A program made the translations under genes and the position numbers. This document shows positions 9,322-17,299 of a stretch of DNA of 64,000 nucleotides, in pieces. Where the stretch lies: positions 2,664,032 to 2,728,031 of the forward strand of contig NZ_CP043006.1 of assembly GCF_008086345.1 (NCBI RefSeq). The letters are read 5' to 3'. This stretch comes from Chitinophaga sp. XS-30 (GTDB taxonomy: Bacteria > Bacteroidota > Bacteroidia > Chitinophagales > Chitinophagaceae). Each line of letters opens with the position of its first letter. The first letter of the stretch is position 1. The notes beneath the pieces are model-generated. The model ran no database searches, had not been told where the DNA came from, and was given only the letters and a program-made list of their open reading frames with translations.

Positions 9322-10449
9322 TCAGATCAATTCTTTCAGCTTCGCCACCACTTTATCCACTTCCTCCCGGGTATTATCCCTGCAAAAAGAGAACCGTACG
9401 GCTATTTTATTAGGATCATTGTTGATCGAACGGATCACATGCGATCCCGCATCCGCGCCGGAGGTACAGGCACTGCCGCCGGAAGCGCAGATGCCGTTGA
9501 TATCCAGGTTGAACAGCAGCATTTCGCTTTTCTCCGTTTTCGGGAAAGAAACGTTCAGTACGGTGTACAGGCTGCGCCCGTACAGATCGCCGTTGAAAGA
9601 AACGCCCGGTATATTGGCTTCAAGCTGTTGGGCCATGTAAAGGCGGAGATCGTTGATGTACTTGCTGTGTTCTTCATAATGTTCCGTGGCCAGTTCCAGC
9701 GCTTTGGCGAAACCTACGATGCCGTAAAGGTTTTCCGTACCAGCGCGCATGTTGCGCTCCTGTGAGCCGCCCTGTACATAAGGGGTGATCTTCACGTTCT
9801 CGTTGATGTACAGGATACCGATGCCTTTGGGTCCATGGAATTTATGTCCCGCGCCGTTGATGAAATGTACCGGCGTATTGCGGAGATCAAACGGATAATG
9901 GCCTACGGTCTGCACGGTATCGGAATGAAAAATGGCGTCAAACTCCTTGCAGAGATTGCCAACGGCATGGATGTCCAGCAGGTTGCCGATCTCGTTGTTG
10001 GCATGCATAAGGCTTACGAGGCATCTTTCTTTGGATCCCGAAAGCAGGCGGCGAAGGTCTTCCATGTCCACATGCCCGTCAGGCAACAGTTTTACCCAGG
10101 AGAGCTTCACTTCTTCCCGGCAATGCATATGCTCAACGGTATGCAGGGTAGCGTGATGCTCGATGGGAGAACTGATGATATGACGGCAGCCAAGGTCGTG
10201 GATAGCGGCGTGGATGGCCGTATTGCTGCTTTCTGTTCCGCCGGAGGTGAAGAAGATCTCGCCGGGGTGGGCATTCAGGATCTTTGCTACGCTTTTGCGT
10301 GCGGATTCAATGCCAAGCCTGGATTCCCTTCCGTAAGAATAGATAGAGGATGGATTGCCGAACTTTTCGGTCATATAGGGCAGCATGGTATCCAATACTG
10401 CTTTGTCCAGCGGGGTAGTCGCTGCATTGTCGAAATAAATTCTTTCCAA
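9322..10449 (-). CDS. Cysteine desulfurase (NifS/IscS family)
   Basis: A 375-residue PLP enzyme when started at the TTG at 10447-10449, giving a product beginning ERIYFDNAATTPLDKAVL, the usual N-terminus of this family. Visible motifs are TSGGTESSNTAI, SSPIEHHATL, HANNEIG, HSDTVQTVGH, the PLP-lysine region GAGHKFHGPKGIG, and the catalytic-cysteine loop ASGGSACTSG. It releases sulfur from cysteine for Fe-S cluster and thio-cofactor assembly. An upstream in-frame start at 10536 is unlikely because a TAnnTTTG box lies between the two. No scaffold gene is adjacent. Confidence 0.88.
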   Translation of the reverse strand: MERIYFDNAATTPLDKAVLDTMLPYMTEKFGNPSSIYSYGRESRLGIESARKSVAKILNAHPGEIFFTSGGTESSNTAIHAAIHDLGCRHIISSPIEHHATLHTVEHMHCREEVKLSWVKLLPDGHVDMEDLRRLLSGSKERCLVSLMHANNEIGNLLDIHAVGNLCKEFDAIFHSDTVQTVGHYPFDLRNTPVHFINGAGHKFHGPKGIGILYINENVKITPYVQGGSQERNMRAGTENLYGIVGFAKALELATEHYEEHSKYINDLRLYMAQQLEANIPGVSFNGDLYGRSLYTVLNVSFPKTEKSEMLLFNLDINGICASGGSACTSGADAGSHVIRSINNDPNKIAVRFSFCRDNTREEVDKVVAKLKELI

Positions 10450-10484
10450 GATGGTGGTGGTTTGGTTTTTGATAAAAAGTGTCA

Positions 10485-10492
10485 CAAATTTA
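10485..10492 (-). promoter_or_regulatory. Candidate -7 box for the cysteine desulfurase gene
   Basis: The minus strand reads TAAATTTG, a perfect match to the Bacteroidetes -7 consensus TAnnTTTG, about 35 bases before the TTG start codon. No TTTG was found at the expected -33 distance, so support is partial. The box argues against the longer start at 10536. Confidence 0.4.
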
Positions 10493-10556
10493 GGGATTTC
10501 AGTATAAAACGGCACGGAAGAATAAATGAGCGGCAAAAAGCCGCCGGTGTGGATGC

Positions 10557-11021
10557 TTAGCGGATCAACCGGGCATCTACCGGCAGTTCCTCCGCGGAAA
10601 TGAACCGGACGAGGGTCTGGTATCCGGGGAACAGGGGATTGAGCAGGTAATTGTATTCTATCGGGTTAACCGCCGATCTGACCCTGATGGCCAGGTGTTT
10701 TCCGTCTTCCATCAGCCGGTCCCCGATGGCTTTGTTTTCCAGGTTGCCGATCTCCCGCCAGTTTGCCGGGTATTCCTCATCGGGGAGCACATACAGTTGC
10801 CTGCTTTTTACCTGTACCTCAAGGGTGATGATAAAAAGGGACGGCGGGGCAAATTCCGCTTCAAAATGCACCAGGTTCTCCAGGTAGGCGAGGGAACTGT
10901 TCTCACTGGCATAGAGCATATAGGTACCCGGACTGTTCCAGCGGCCCCCTTCTTTATAGGCGCCCATACCGGAAAGGTCCTTTGCGCGCTTCGCGGACTT
11001 TACGATACGATATATTTTCAT
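10557..11021 (-). CDS. RES-domain toxin
   Basis: A 154-residue protein with the RES fold: an N-terminal MKIYRIVKS, the conserved GGRWNSPGTYMLYASENSSLAYLE region containing the R, S and E that give the family its name, and a C-terminal NPLFPGY segment. RES toxins degrade NAD+ by phosphorolysis or hydrolysis and arrest growth. The gene overlaps the upstream Xre antitoxin by one base (TGATG), the standard antitoxin-first arrangement. Confidence 0.9.
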   Translation of the reverse strand: MKIYRIVKSAKRAKDLSGMGAYKEGGRWNSPGTYMLYASENSSLAYLENLVHFEAEFAPPSLFIITLEVQVKSRQLYVLPDEEYPANWREIGNLENKAIGDRLMEDGKHLAIRVRSAVNPIEYNYLLNPLFPGYQTLVRFISAEELPVDARLIR

Positions 11022-11485
11022 CAGGAATAAACGCCTTCTTCTATCCTTCCAAGGACGTTATCCACCATAGCGAGACCGGTGGGAATGTAAAACAGGTCGA
11101 TGGGCTTGAAATTGTTCAGGGCGCGGTTCGGTGTGTTGAGCCAGCCCTGCACTTTATCGCCGGATTCAAATACCTCAAAAGCATGTTCCACCACCTTGGC
11201 TACCTCAATGATGTGGGAGGAGGTTTGCCTGTCCAGCTTCTCGTTATCTTTCTTCCGCTCCAGCGTTTTTACGGACAGGTGCAGGATATTTTCCGCAAAG
11301 TTCTTCTTGGTCATGCCCATATGCCCGATCAGCGCATCCAGCGAAGCCTTTTGCAGGCCCTGGTTGCTTAAGGCGATCAGGTCGAATTCAGACCGGATGG
11401 GTTGTTTCACCAGTGTTGAACCGCCCAGCAATACGGCCAGGCCGGGAGCGTCTTCCTTTTTTTTAGGTATTCCCATTTCCGACAT
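11021..11485 (-). CDS. Xre/MbcA/ParS-type antitoxin of the RES toxin
   Basis: About 154 residues with an N-terminal variable part, a helix-turn-helix-like middle (QGLQKASLDALIGHMGMTKKNFAENILHLS) and a C-terminal toxin-binding MbcA/ParS domain (EVFESGDKVQGWLNTPNRALNNFKPIDLF). It would bind and neutralise the RES toxin encoded immediately downstream and repress the operon. The start is chosen at the ATG at 11483-11485; an in-frame TTG three codons earlier and an ATG three codons later are alternatives. A TACCTTTG box (11492-11499) lies so close that the ATG at 11485 would have almost no leader. Confidence 0.88.
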   Translation of the reverse strand: MSEMGIPKKKEDAPGLAVLLGGSTLVKQPIRSEFDLIALSNQGLQKASLDALIGHMGMTKKNFAENILHLSVKTLERKKDNEKLDRQTSSHIIEVAKVVEHAFEVFESGDKVQGWLNTPNRALNNFKPIDLFYIPTGLAMVDNVLGRIEEGVYS

Positions 11486-11524
11486 TTTATCCAAAGGTAA
11501 GGATAATTTGTCGTATCCTGAAAT

Positions 11525-11643
11525 AAAAAGGGAACGGCCTCAACCGTAAATTTTGACCGGTACGGACATCGCCTGAGCGAAAATTCCGGCCATCCGGCAC
11601 CCGGATATATACCGGGTAAATTACTGTTGAGACCGTTCCTGTT
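11525..11643 (-). ncRNA. Structured dispersed repeat, copy B, in the 3' region of the phosphoglucomutase gene
   Basis: On the minus strand this begins about 18 bases after the mutase stop. Outer arms GGAACGGTCTCAACAGTAA and TTTACGGTTGAGGCCGTTCC are nearly perfect complements including a U-G pair; inside is the hairpin ACCCGG-TATATAT-CCGGGT, then the core GAATTTTCGCTCAGGCGATG shared with copy A (9186-9302), and the second arm runs into five T. Same orientation and distance from a stop codon as copy A. The strong stem plus T-run could terminate transcription. Confidence 0.6.
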
Positions 11644-11660
11644 ATCTTCCTGAAACGATT

Positions 11661-13043
11661 TTAAATGAACTCCCTGATATCCTGCATGATCTTCCGCGCG
11701 ATATTGTCCGCCGTTGTTTCGTTCTGGCTTTCCGCATAGATGCGGATGATCGGTTCGGTATTGGAGGTGCGGAGATGCACCCAGTCCTTGTCGAATTCGA
11801 TCTTCAGCCCGTCTTCCGAGTTCAGCGGCTGATTTTTGTATTTGCCTTTGATCTTCTCGAAGATGTCTTTCACGTCAATGCCTTTATCGAGCTCTATCTT
11901 GTTCTTGGAGATGAAATAGTCCGGGTAGGAATTCCGCAGCGCTTTCATTTTCTTTTTTGAATGCGCCAGGTGGCTGAGGAACAGCCCGATACCGATCAGT
12001 GCATCGCGGCCGTAATGGAGGTCCGGCACAATGATGCCGCCGTTGCCTTCTCCGCCGATCACGGCGTTCACGGCTTTCATTTTGGTCACTACGTTCACTT
12101 CGCCTACGGCGGAGGGATGGTACTCGCCGCCATTTTTGAGGGTGATATCTTTCAGGGCCTGGGTAGAGCTCATATTGGATACGGTGTTGCCCTTGCGGTG
12201 CTTCAGCACATAATCCGCCACGGCTACCAGGGTGTATTCCTCACCGAACATGCTGCCGTCTTCGCAGACGAAGCAAAGGCGGTCCACATCCGGATCTACG
12301 GCAATACCGAAGTCGGCTTCCGATTTGTTCACTTCATTGGAAAGCGCGGTCAGGTTTTCCGGCAGCGGCTCGGGGTTATGGGAGAATTTGCCGTTCACTT
12401 CGCCGAAGAGCACGGTAACATTTTCTACGCCCAGCGCTTTCAGCAGGGCGGGAACGTAAATGGCGCCGGTGGAGTTCACAGCGTCCACTACAACCTTGAA
12501 ATTGGCCTGGCGGATCGCTTCCGCATCCACCAGCGGATAGTTCAGCACAAGGTCAATGTGTTTCTGCAGATAAGAATCGTCTCTGCGGCTGGTGCCGAGT
12601 TTGGATACATCAACGAACATGAAATCCTCATTGGCGGCGATTTCCAGTACTTCCGCGCCATCTGCGCCGGAAATGAACTCGCCGTTGCTGTTCAGCAGCT
12701 TCAATGCGTTCCATTCCTTGGGGTTATGACTGGCGGTGAGAATGATCCCACCGGCAGCCTGCTCCATGGTTACGGCTATTTCCACCGTAGGAGTGGTGCT
12801 GAGGTCCAGGTCCACTACATCAATGCCTAATCCGTTCAGGGTAGAAACGACCAGGTTCTTCACCATTTCCCCGGATATGCGGCCATCCCTGCCGATCACT
12901 ACTTTCCTGTTCCCGGCATTTTGCCTTAACAGCCATGTGCCGTACGCGGCGGTGAATTTCACAACATCCAGGGGAGAAAGCCCCTCGCCCGGTTTACCGC
13001 CGATCGTTCCGCGAATACCCGAAATTGATTTAATCAGTGCCAC
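11661..13043 (-). CDS. glmM: Phosphoglucomutase/phosphomannomutase family, probable phosphoglucosamine mutase
   Basis: A 460-residue alpha-D-phosphohexomutase. Motifs in order: ISGIRGTIGG at the N-terminus, the phosphoserine loop TASHNPKEWNALK, metal-binding DPDVDRLCFV, sugar-binding GEGNGG, and the C-terminal phosphate-binding RTSNTEPIIRIYAE. In Bacteroidetes this subgroup is usually annotated as phosphoglucosamine mutase, converting glucosamine 6-phosphate to glucosamine 1-phosphate for peptidoglycan and LPS precursors; phosphomannomutase activity cannot be excluded. The start codon is GTG (ATG-less N-terminus ALIKSISG). A TATCTTTG box lies 24 bases upstream. Confidence 0.82.
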   Translation of the reverse strand: MALIKSISGIRGTIGGKPGEGLSPLDVVKFTAAYGTWLLRQNAGNRKVVIGRDGRISGEMVKNLVVSTLNGLGIDVVDLDLSTTPTVEIAVTMEQAAGGIILTASHNPKEWNALKLLNSNGEFISGADGAEVLEIAANEDFMFVDVSKLGTSRRDDSYLQKHIDLVLNYPLVDAEAIRQANFKVVVDAVNSTGAIYVPALLKALGVENVTVLFGEVNGKFSHNPEPLPENLTALSNEVNKSEADFGIAVDPDVDRLCFVCEDGSMFGEEYTLVAVADYVLKHRKGNTVSNMSSTQALKDITLKNGGEYHPSAVGEVNVVTKMKAVNAVIGGEGNGGIIVPDLHYGRDALIGIGLFLSHLAHSKKKMKALRNSYPDYFISKNKIELDKGIDVKDIFEKIKGKYKNQPLNSEDGLKIEFDKDWVHLRTSNTEPIIRIYAESQNETTADNIARKIMQDIREFI

Positions 13044-13066
13044 AATTGTTGAATTTTTTAGGAAGG

Positions 13067-13074
13067 CAAAGATA
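13067..13074 (-). promoter_or_regulatory. Candidate -7 box for the phosphohexomutase gene
   Basis: The minus strand reads TATCTTTG (TAnnTTTG), about 24 bases before the GTG start. No good -33 element is present. A fixed six-base pattern occurs by chance about once per 4 kb per strand, so position is the main support. Confidence 0.35.
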
Positions 13075-13148
13075 AAGATTCGAAAATTATCCTACCCGTT
13101 AATTTGGCCGCCCGGGAATACACAACCGCTTCATAATGGCAATTAGAC

Positions 13149-13156
13149 TATATTTG
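13149..13156 (+). promoter_or_regulatory. Candidate -7 box for the envelope operon starting with the LTA-synthase-like gene
   Basis: TATATTTG matches TAnnTTTG and lies 31 bases before the ATG at 13188, inside the short divergent region shared with the mutase gene. A -33 TTTG at the right distance is not evident. Confidence 0.38.
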
Positions 13157-13187
13157 CAGCTACGTATAAAATTTTAAGAGAATATAA

Positions 13188-15215
13188 ATGAGTCCGATTT
13201 GGTCGCGTATTCCCAGGTACATACGGTATATTTTCATGCAAACCTTGTACCTGTTTTGTTTTCTGGTGTTCTTCAGGCTCGTCTTCCACGGCTTTTTCTT
13301 TTCCAGTCCCATTAAAGATCCGGGAACCATCTTCAAGGCCTGGCATCTCGGTGCCCGGTTCGACCTCCGGCTGGCACTGATCATCATGATCCCCATCGGC
13401 CTGATGGCGGTGATCGCCAGGGACCGGTTGTTCGGCACCAGTATGCTCCGCAGGATCAATGACGGTTATTTTGCGCTTGTATATGTTTTTCTCACCCTTT
13501 TTTATGTGATAGACCTCGGGCATTACAGTTACCTGGGGCAACGGGTAGAACCTTCGGTGACCCGATTTCTGGCTTCCGGAGAACGGATGACCAATGCCCG
13601 GATGATGTGGGAAAGTTACCCCGTCATGTGGGGGCTGCTGGGGATTTCCGTACTGCTGTTGCTGACGCGTTACGGCTGCCGCAGCATTTTTCTCCGGTAT
13701 GCGCAGCAGGAAGGCACCTACGTCAGGCCCCGGGCTTTTGCCGGCTGGACGATATTGCTGGTGGTGTTGTTTGCCGGCGGTATTTACGGCAATGCTGCCT
13801 GGTTCCCCCTCCGCTGGAGCCAGGCCATGTTCACCAGAGACAACGCCGTTACCAGCCTGGCCCTGAACCCCGTACTGTTCTACGTGTCCAACATGGATAT
13901 GACGGAAGATTACTTCGACCTTGAACACACCCGCAAGTTCTACCCCTACATAGCGCAATATCTTGGGGTGGACAAGCCGGACGCGCAGCAGCTGAATTTT
14001 GTGCGTACCGTGCCCGGGGATTCCTCCAGGCCCCGGCAGAACGTTATCATCGTGATGATGGAATCCGGCGGATCGGCCATGATGAGCATGTTCAACAATC
14101 CCATGCAGGCTACTCCCCACCTGCAGGAGCTGGCGGATAACGGCGTGCTGTTCGAAAACTTCTATGTGCCGGCCATGAGCACCGCACGTACCGTCTTCAG
14201 CATTACCACCGGCCTGCCGGACGTTGTACGGCGCAAAACCGCTTCCCGCCATCCGCCGATTGTAGACCAGCGTATTATTATGGACCAGTTTGACGGTTAT
14301 GAGAAATATTACCTCCTCGGCGGAAATACCAACTGGGCCAATATTCGCGCGGTGTTCACGAGCAATGTGGACAGCATCCGCATTTTCGAGGAAGGCTATT
14401 TCCGGGCGCCGAAGGCGGACGTATGGGGCGTATCAGATTATGACCTCATCACCGAAGCGGATGAGATCTTCAAAGCGGCGAATGACCGCCAGCAACCTTT
14501 CATTGCCTTCCTGCAGACGGCCGATAATCATGAGCCATATACCACCACGGAAGGAGCCGGCGATTTCAAAAAGCTGACGGAGAAAGATATAGACCCCGCC
14601 CGGTTCAAGGCTTCCGGTTTCGTGAATCTGGACCAGTTCAATGCCCTGCGGTATCTGGATTACAACATGGGCCACCTGATGAAGCTTGCAAAGAAGTCCG
14701 GTTACCTCGAAAACACCATTTTCGTGTTTTTCGGGGATCACAGCGCCAAGCTCGACCCTTTCCGGTTCATGCCGCTGCCGGAATTTGAAATGGGCACATA
14801 TGTAGACCATGTGCCATGTATCATCTATAATCCTGCCCTGCTTCCTCCGCAGCGGGTCAGCCGGGCGGGCAGCCTGGTGGACATTTATCCCACTGTGGCA
14901 AAGCTCACAGGTATCCCTTTCCGGAACTACACCCTGGGCGCAGATCTGCTGGATACTACGCAGGCCCGGGACAGCTACGCATATATCCAATACACGAGGA
15001 ACATGAGCTGGTATTCCGGGATCATCAGCGAAAATCACCTGTTTGAGCTGGACCTCAGCTCCAATGAAACGGCGTTATACGACCTGAAAGGCGATCCGTT
15101 GAAAGATGTAAAGCGGCAACAGCCGGAGCTTTCCCGTGATCTGGAGAACTTAACGCGCGGATTTTACGAAAGCACCCGATATTTGATGTTCAATAACAAG
15201 AAGATAAAACACTAG
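13188..15215 (+). CDS. LTA synthase-like sulfatase-fold membrane enzyme
   Basis: A 675-residue protein with about five N-terminal transmembrane helices (roughly residues 15-35, 55-78, 85-115, 150-170, 190-210) and a large extracytoplasmic alkaline-phosphatase-superfamily domain. The latter starts with VIIVMMESGG (metal-binding E), has the nucleophile region MSTARTVFSITTGLP, and the C-terminal metal motif FVFFGDHSAKLD. Relatives transfer phosphoglycerol or phosphoethanolamine onto envelope glycans or lipids. In a Gram-negative it more likely decorates lipid A or a glycan than makes lipoteichoic acid. It leads a tight operon with a methyltransferase and PAP2 phosphatase. Confidence 0.85.
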   Translation: MSPIWSRIPRYIRYIFMQTLYLFCFLVFFRLVFHGFFFSSPIKDPGTIFKAWHLGARFDLRLALIIMIPIGLMAVIARDRLFGTSMLRRINDGYFALVYVFLTLFYVIDLGHYSYLGQRVEPSVTRFLASGERMTNARMMWESYPVMWGLLGISVLLLLTRYGCRSIFLRYAQQEGTYVRPRAFAGWTILLVVLFAGGIYGNAAWFPLRWSQAMFTRDNAVTSLALNPVLFYVSNMDMTEDYFDLEHTRKFYPYIAQYLGVDKPDAQQLNFVRTVPGDSSRPRQNVIIVMMESGGSAMMSMFNNPMQATPHLQELADNGVLFENFYVPAMSTARTVFSITTGLPDVVRRKTASRHPPIVDQRIIMDQFDGYEKYYLLGGNTNWANIRAVFTSNVDSIRIFEEGYFRAPKADVWGVSDYDLITEADEIFKAANDRQQPFIAFLQTADNHEPYTTTEGAGDFKKLTEKDIDPARFKASGFVNLDQFNALRYLDYNMGHLMKLAKKSGYLENTIFVFFGDHSAKLDPFRFMPLPEFEMGTYVDHVPCIIYNPALLPPQRVSRAGSLVDIYPTVAKLTGIPFRNYTLGADLLDTTQARDSYAYIQYTRNMSWYSGIISENHLFELDLSSNETALYDLKGDPLKDVKRQQPELSRDLENLTRGFYESTRYLMFNNKKIKH

Positions 15216-15224
15216 CCACCGGGA

Positions 15225-15977
15225 ATGGAAGTAGCGAAACAATGGTTCAAAGACTGGTTCAATTCTCCTTATTATCATCTGTTGTACAGCAATCGTGATG
15301 AAAGGGAGGCGGCATCGTTCATCGACAAGCTGGTGGGATACCTGCACCCTGCACCCGGTGCGCTGATGCTGGATGTGGCCTGCGGGCGGGGGCGCCATGC
15401 CAGGTACCTGGCGGATAAGGGTTTCTGTGTGACCGGCATAGACCTGTCCGAAGAAAGCATTGCCGCAGCCCGCAAGCTGGAAAACGAGTACCTCAGCTTC
15501 TTTCAGCACGATATGCGCCTGCCTTTCCGCATCAATTATTTTGATGTAGCCTTTAATTTCTTCACCAGCTTCGGCTATTTCGATACCCGTCATGAGAACG
15601 AGAATGCGCTGCGCACCATCGCCAATTCGCTGAAGCCCGGCGGGCGCCTGGTATTGGACTATCTCAACAGCAATTATGTGACGGAGCACCTTGTCCGGCA
15701 TGAAGTAAAGGAGAAAGACCAGGTGGTATTCGATATCGTACGGGAGAGGAAAAACGGCAAATTCCTGAAGCAGATCAATATCCTCGATAAAAAGCAACTG
15801 ATGCGGGCCTTTTATACGGAAAGCGTGAGCGCGTTCAGCAAACAGGATTTTGAAGAGATGTTCGCCATGCAGGGCCTCGTTATAACCGATATCTTCGGAG
15901 ACTATCATTTCAATACCTTCGACAGCCGGCATTCACCCCGGCTGCTCCTGGTTGCACAAAAAAATGTCAGCGCATGA
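15225..15977 (+). CDS. Class I SAM-dependent methyltransferase
   Basis: A 250-residue soluble protein. Motif I is LMLDVACGRGRHARYLA near residue 48, motif II VTGIDLSEESI, and a post-II FNFFTSFGYFD segment. It fits the methyltransferase type 11/25 group acting on small molecules. It starts nine bases after the LTA-synthase-like gene and overlaps the PAP2 gene by four bases, so it is in the envelope operon. Substrate unknown. Confidence 0.85.
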   Translation: MEVAKQWFKDWFNSPYYHLLYSNRDEREAASFIDKLVGYLHPAPGALMLDVACGRGRHARYLADKGFCVTGIDLSEESIAAARKLENEYLSFFQHDMRLPFRINYFDVAFNFFTSFGYFDTRHENENALRTIANSLKPGGRLVLDYLNSNYVTEHLVRHEVKEKDQVVFDIVRERKNGKFLKQINILDKKQLMRAFYTESVSAFSKQDFEEMFAMQGLVITDIFGDYHFNTFDSRHSPRLLLVAQKNVSA

Positions 15978-16549
15978 ATGACCTGCTTTTATGGGACTTG
16001 AAGCTGTTCTTTTATATCAATAACAGGCTGACGAATGTTTTCCTGGATTTTGTGCTGCCCTGGATGCGCGAGCCGTACTTCTGGGCGCCATTATATCTGT
16101 TCCTCGGCGTATTTGTGGTGTACAACTACAAATGGCGGGGTTTTTTCTGGATCGTATTTTTCATTCTCACATTTGCCATCACGGATCAGGCCAGCGGGTT
16201 CGTCAAAGAGGCCGTGGGCCGCATCCGTCCCTGCCGCGATCCCAATATTGCGCAATATGTGCGGTCGCTGGTCATTTATTGCCCCGGCAGCGGCAGCTTC
16301 ACCTCTTCACATGCCGCCAACCATTTTGGCCTGGCGATGTTTTCTTTTTTATCTTTAAAGCCGCAGATCGGTAAATGGGCCTGGCTTTTCTTTGCCTGGG
16401 CGGCAGTGATCGGTTATGCACAGGTGTATGTAGGGGTGCATTACCCGCTGGATATCCTGGGCGGGGCATTGCTCGGCATGATGGCCGGCGTGATGAGCGG
16501 CGGCTTTTTTCAAAGAAGGATCAGACTGGAACTGGAACAAACAACATGA
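15974..16549 (+). CDS. PAP2-family membrane phosphatase
   Basis: A 191-residue protein with about five transmembrane helices and the three PAP2 motifs: KEAVGRIRPC (C1), GSFTSSHAAN (C2, catalytic His) and a C3 region YVGVHYPLDILGG (nucleophile His and Asp). Such enzymes dephosphorylate undecaprenyl pyrophosphate, phosphatidate or lipid A phosphates on the periplasmic face. The neighbour LTA-synthase-like enzyme makes a role in lipid carrier recycling or lipid headgroup processing plausible. Overlaps both neighbours by four bases. Confidence 0.9.
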   Translation: MNDLLLWDLKLFFYINNRLTNVFLDFVLPWMREPYFWAPLYLFLGVFVVYNYKWRGFFWIVFFILTFAITDQASGFVKEAVGRIRPCRDPNIAQYVRSLVIYCPGSGSFTSSHAANHFGLAMFSFLSLKPQIGKWAWLFFAWAAVIGYAQVYVGVHYPLDILGGALLGMMAGVMSGGFFQRRIRLELEQTT

Positions 16550-17277
16550 ACTTAACATACCTGATACTCATATTTGCCGCTACGATCGGCGGAGGAATGA
16601 TCCCCGTAATATTCAAAAGGATCCATCCCAACCTGCCGATATACCTGCTGGCATTCACCGGCGCATTCCTTTTTGGCGTCACCATACTGCATCTGCTGCC
16701 CGAAGTGTACCATACGCTGGACCATTCGGCGGGTATTTACATCGTGCTGGGTTTTTTCCTGCAGGTGTTCCTGCAGCAGCTGAGCCATGGTATGGAGCAT
16801 GGGCACACCCATGTACCGGGAACGGCCCAACACCATGTGGCCGTGTTGCCGCTCCTTATCGGTTTGTCCATCCACGCTTTCATGGAAGGCATTCCCCTGG
16901 GATTCCATTATGATGACAAGTCCGCACTGCCTTCGCTGATGCTGGGCGTTACGGCGCATAAGATACCTGAAGCGCTCACCCTGATCACCGTAATGATCCA
17001 TGCCGGGCAGAGCAAAGCCCGGTTATGGCGCATCCTGATCATCTTTTCCCTGATAACACCGCTTTCCGCAGTGCTTGCCGCCCAGCTGGGCAGCCGTTTT
17101 CACGTTGTTACCGATTCGCTGGTGTATCTCGTTGCGCTGGTGGTCGGCGCATTTCTGCATATTTCCACCACCATTTTTTATGAAAGCGGCACAAAACACC
17201 ATGAACTGAGCCGCCAGAAGGTGCTGGCGATCGCCGTGGGCATTATGCTGGCATTTATTACACTAATATTTGAATAA
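16546..17277 (+). CDS. ZIP-family metal transporter
   Basis: A 243-residue membrane protein with about eight hydrophobic helices, a histidine-rich cytoplasmic loop (SHGMEHGHTHVPGTAQHH), and the paired ZIP signature helices IHAFMEGIPLGF and HKIPEALTLI whose H and E residues bind the metal. It would import zinc or another divalent metal. The start at 16546 gives an ATGA overlap with the PAP2 gene; longer in-frame starts would lie deep inside that gene. Confidence 0.88.
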   Translation: MNLTYLILIFAATIGGGMIPVIFKRIHPNLPIYLLAFTGAFLFGVTILHLLPEVYHTLDHSAGIYIVLGFFLQVFLQQLSHGMEHGHTHVPGTAQHHVAVLPLLIGLSIHAFMEGIPLGFHYDDKSALPSLMLGVTAHKIPEALTLITVMIHAGQSKARLWRILIIFSLITPLSAVLAAQLGSRFHVVTDSLVYLVALVVGAFLHISTTIFYESGTKHHELSRQKVLAIAVGIMLAFITLIFE

Positions 17278-17299
17278 TTTTCTATTTTTAGACTATATT

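Noticed and set aside
17270..17299. Upstream TTG start for the CNNM/CorC-type gene
   Set aside because: It would overlap the ZIP gene and add ten residues; the ATG at 17300 gives the family-typical start right before the first membrane helix.
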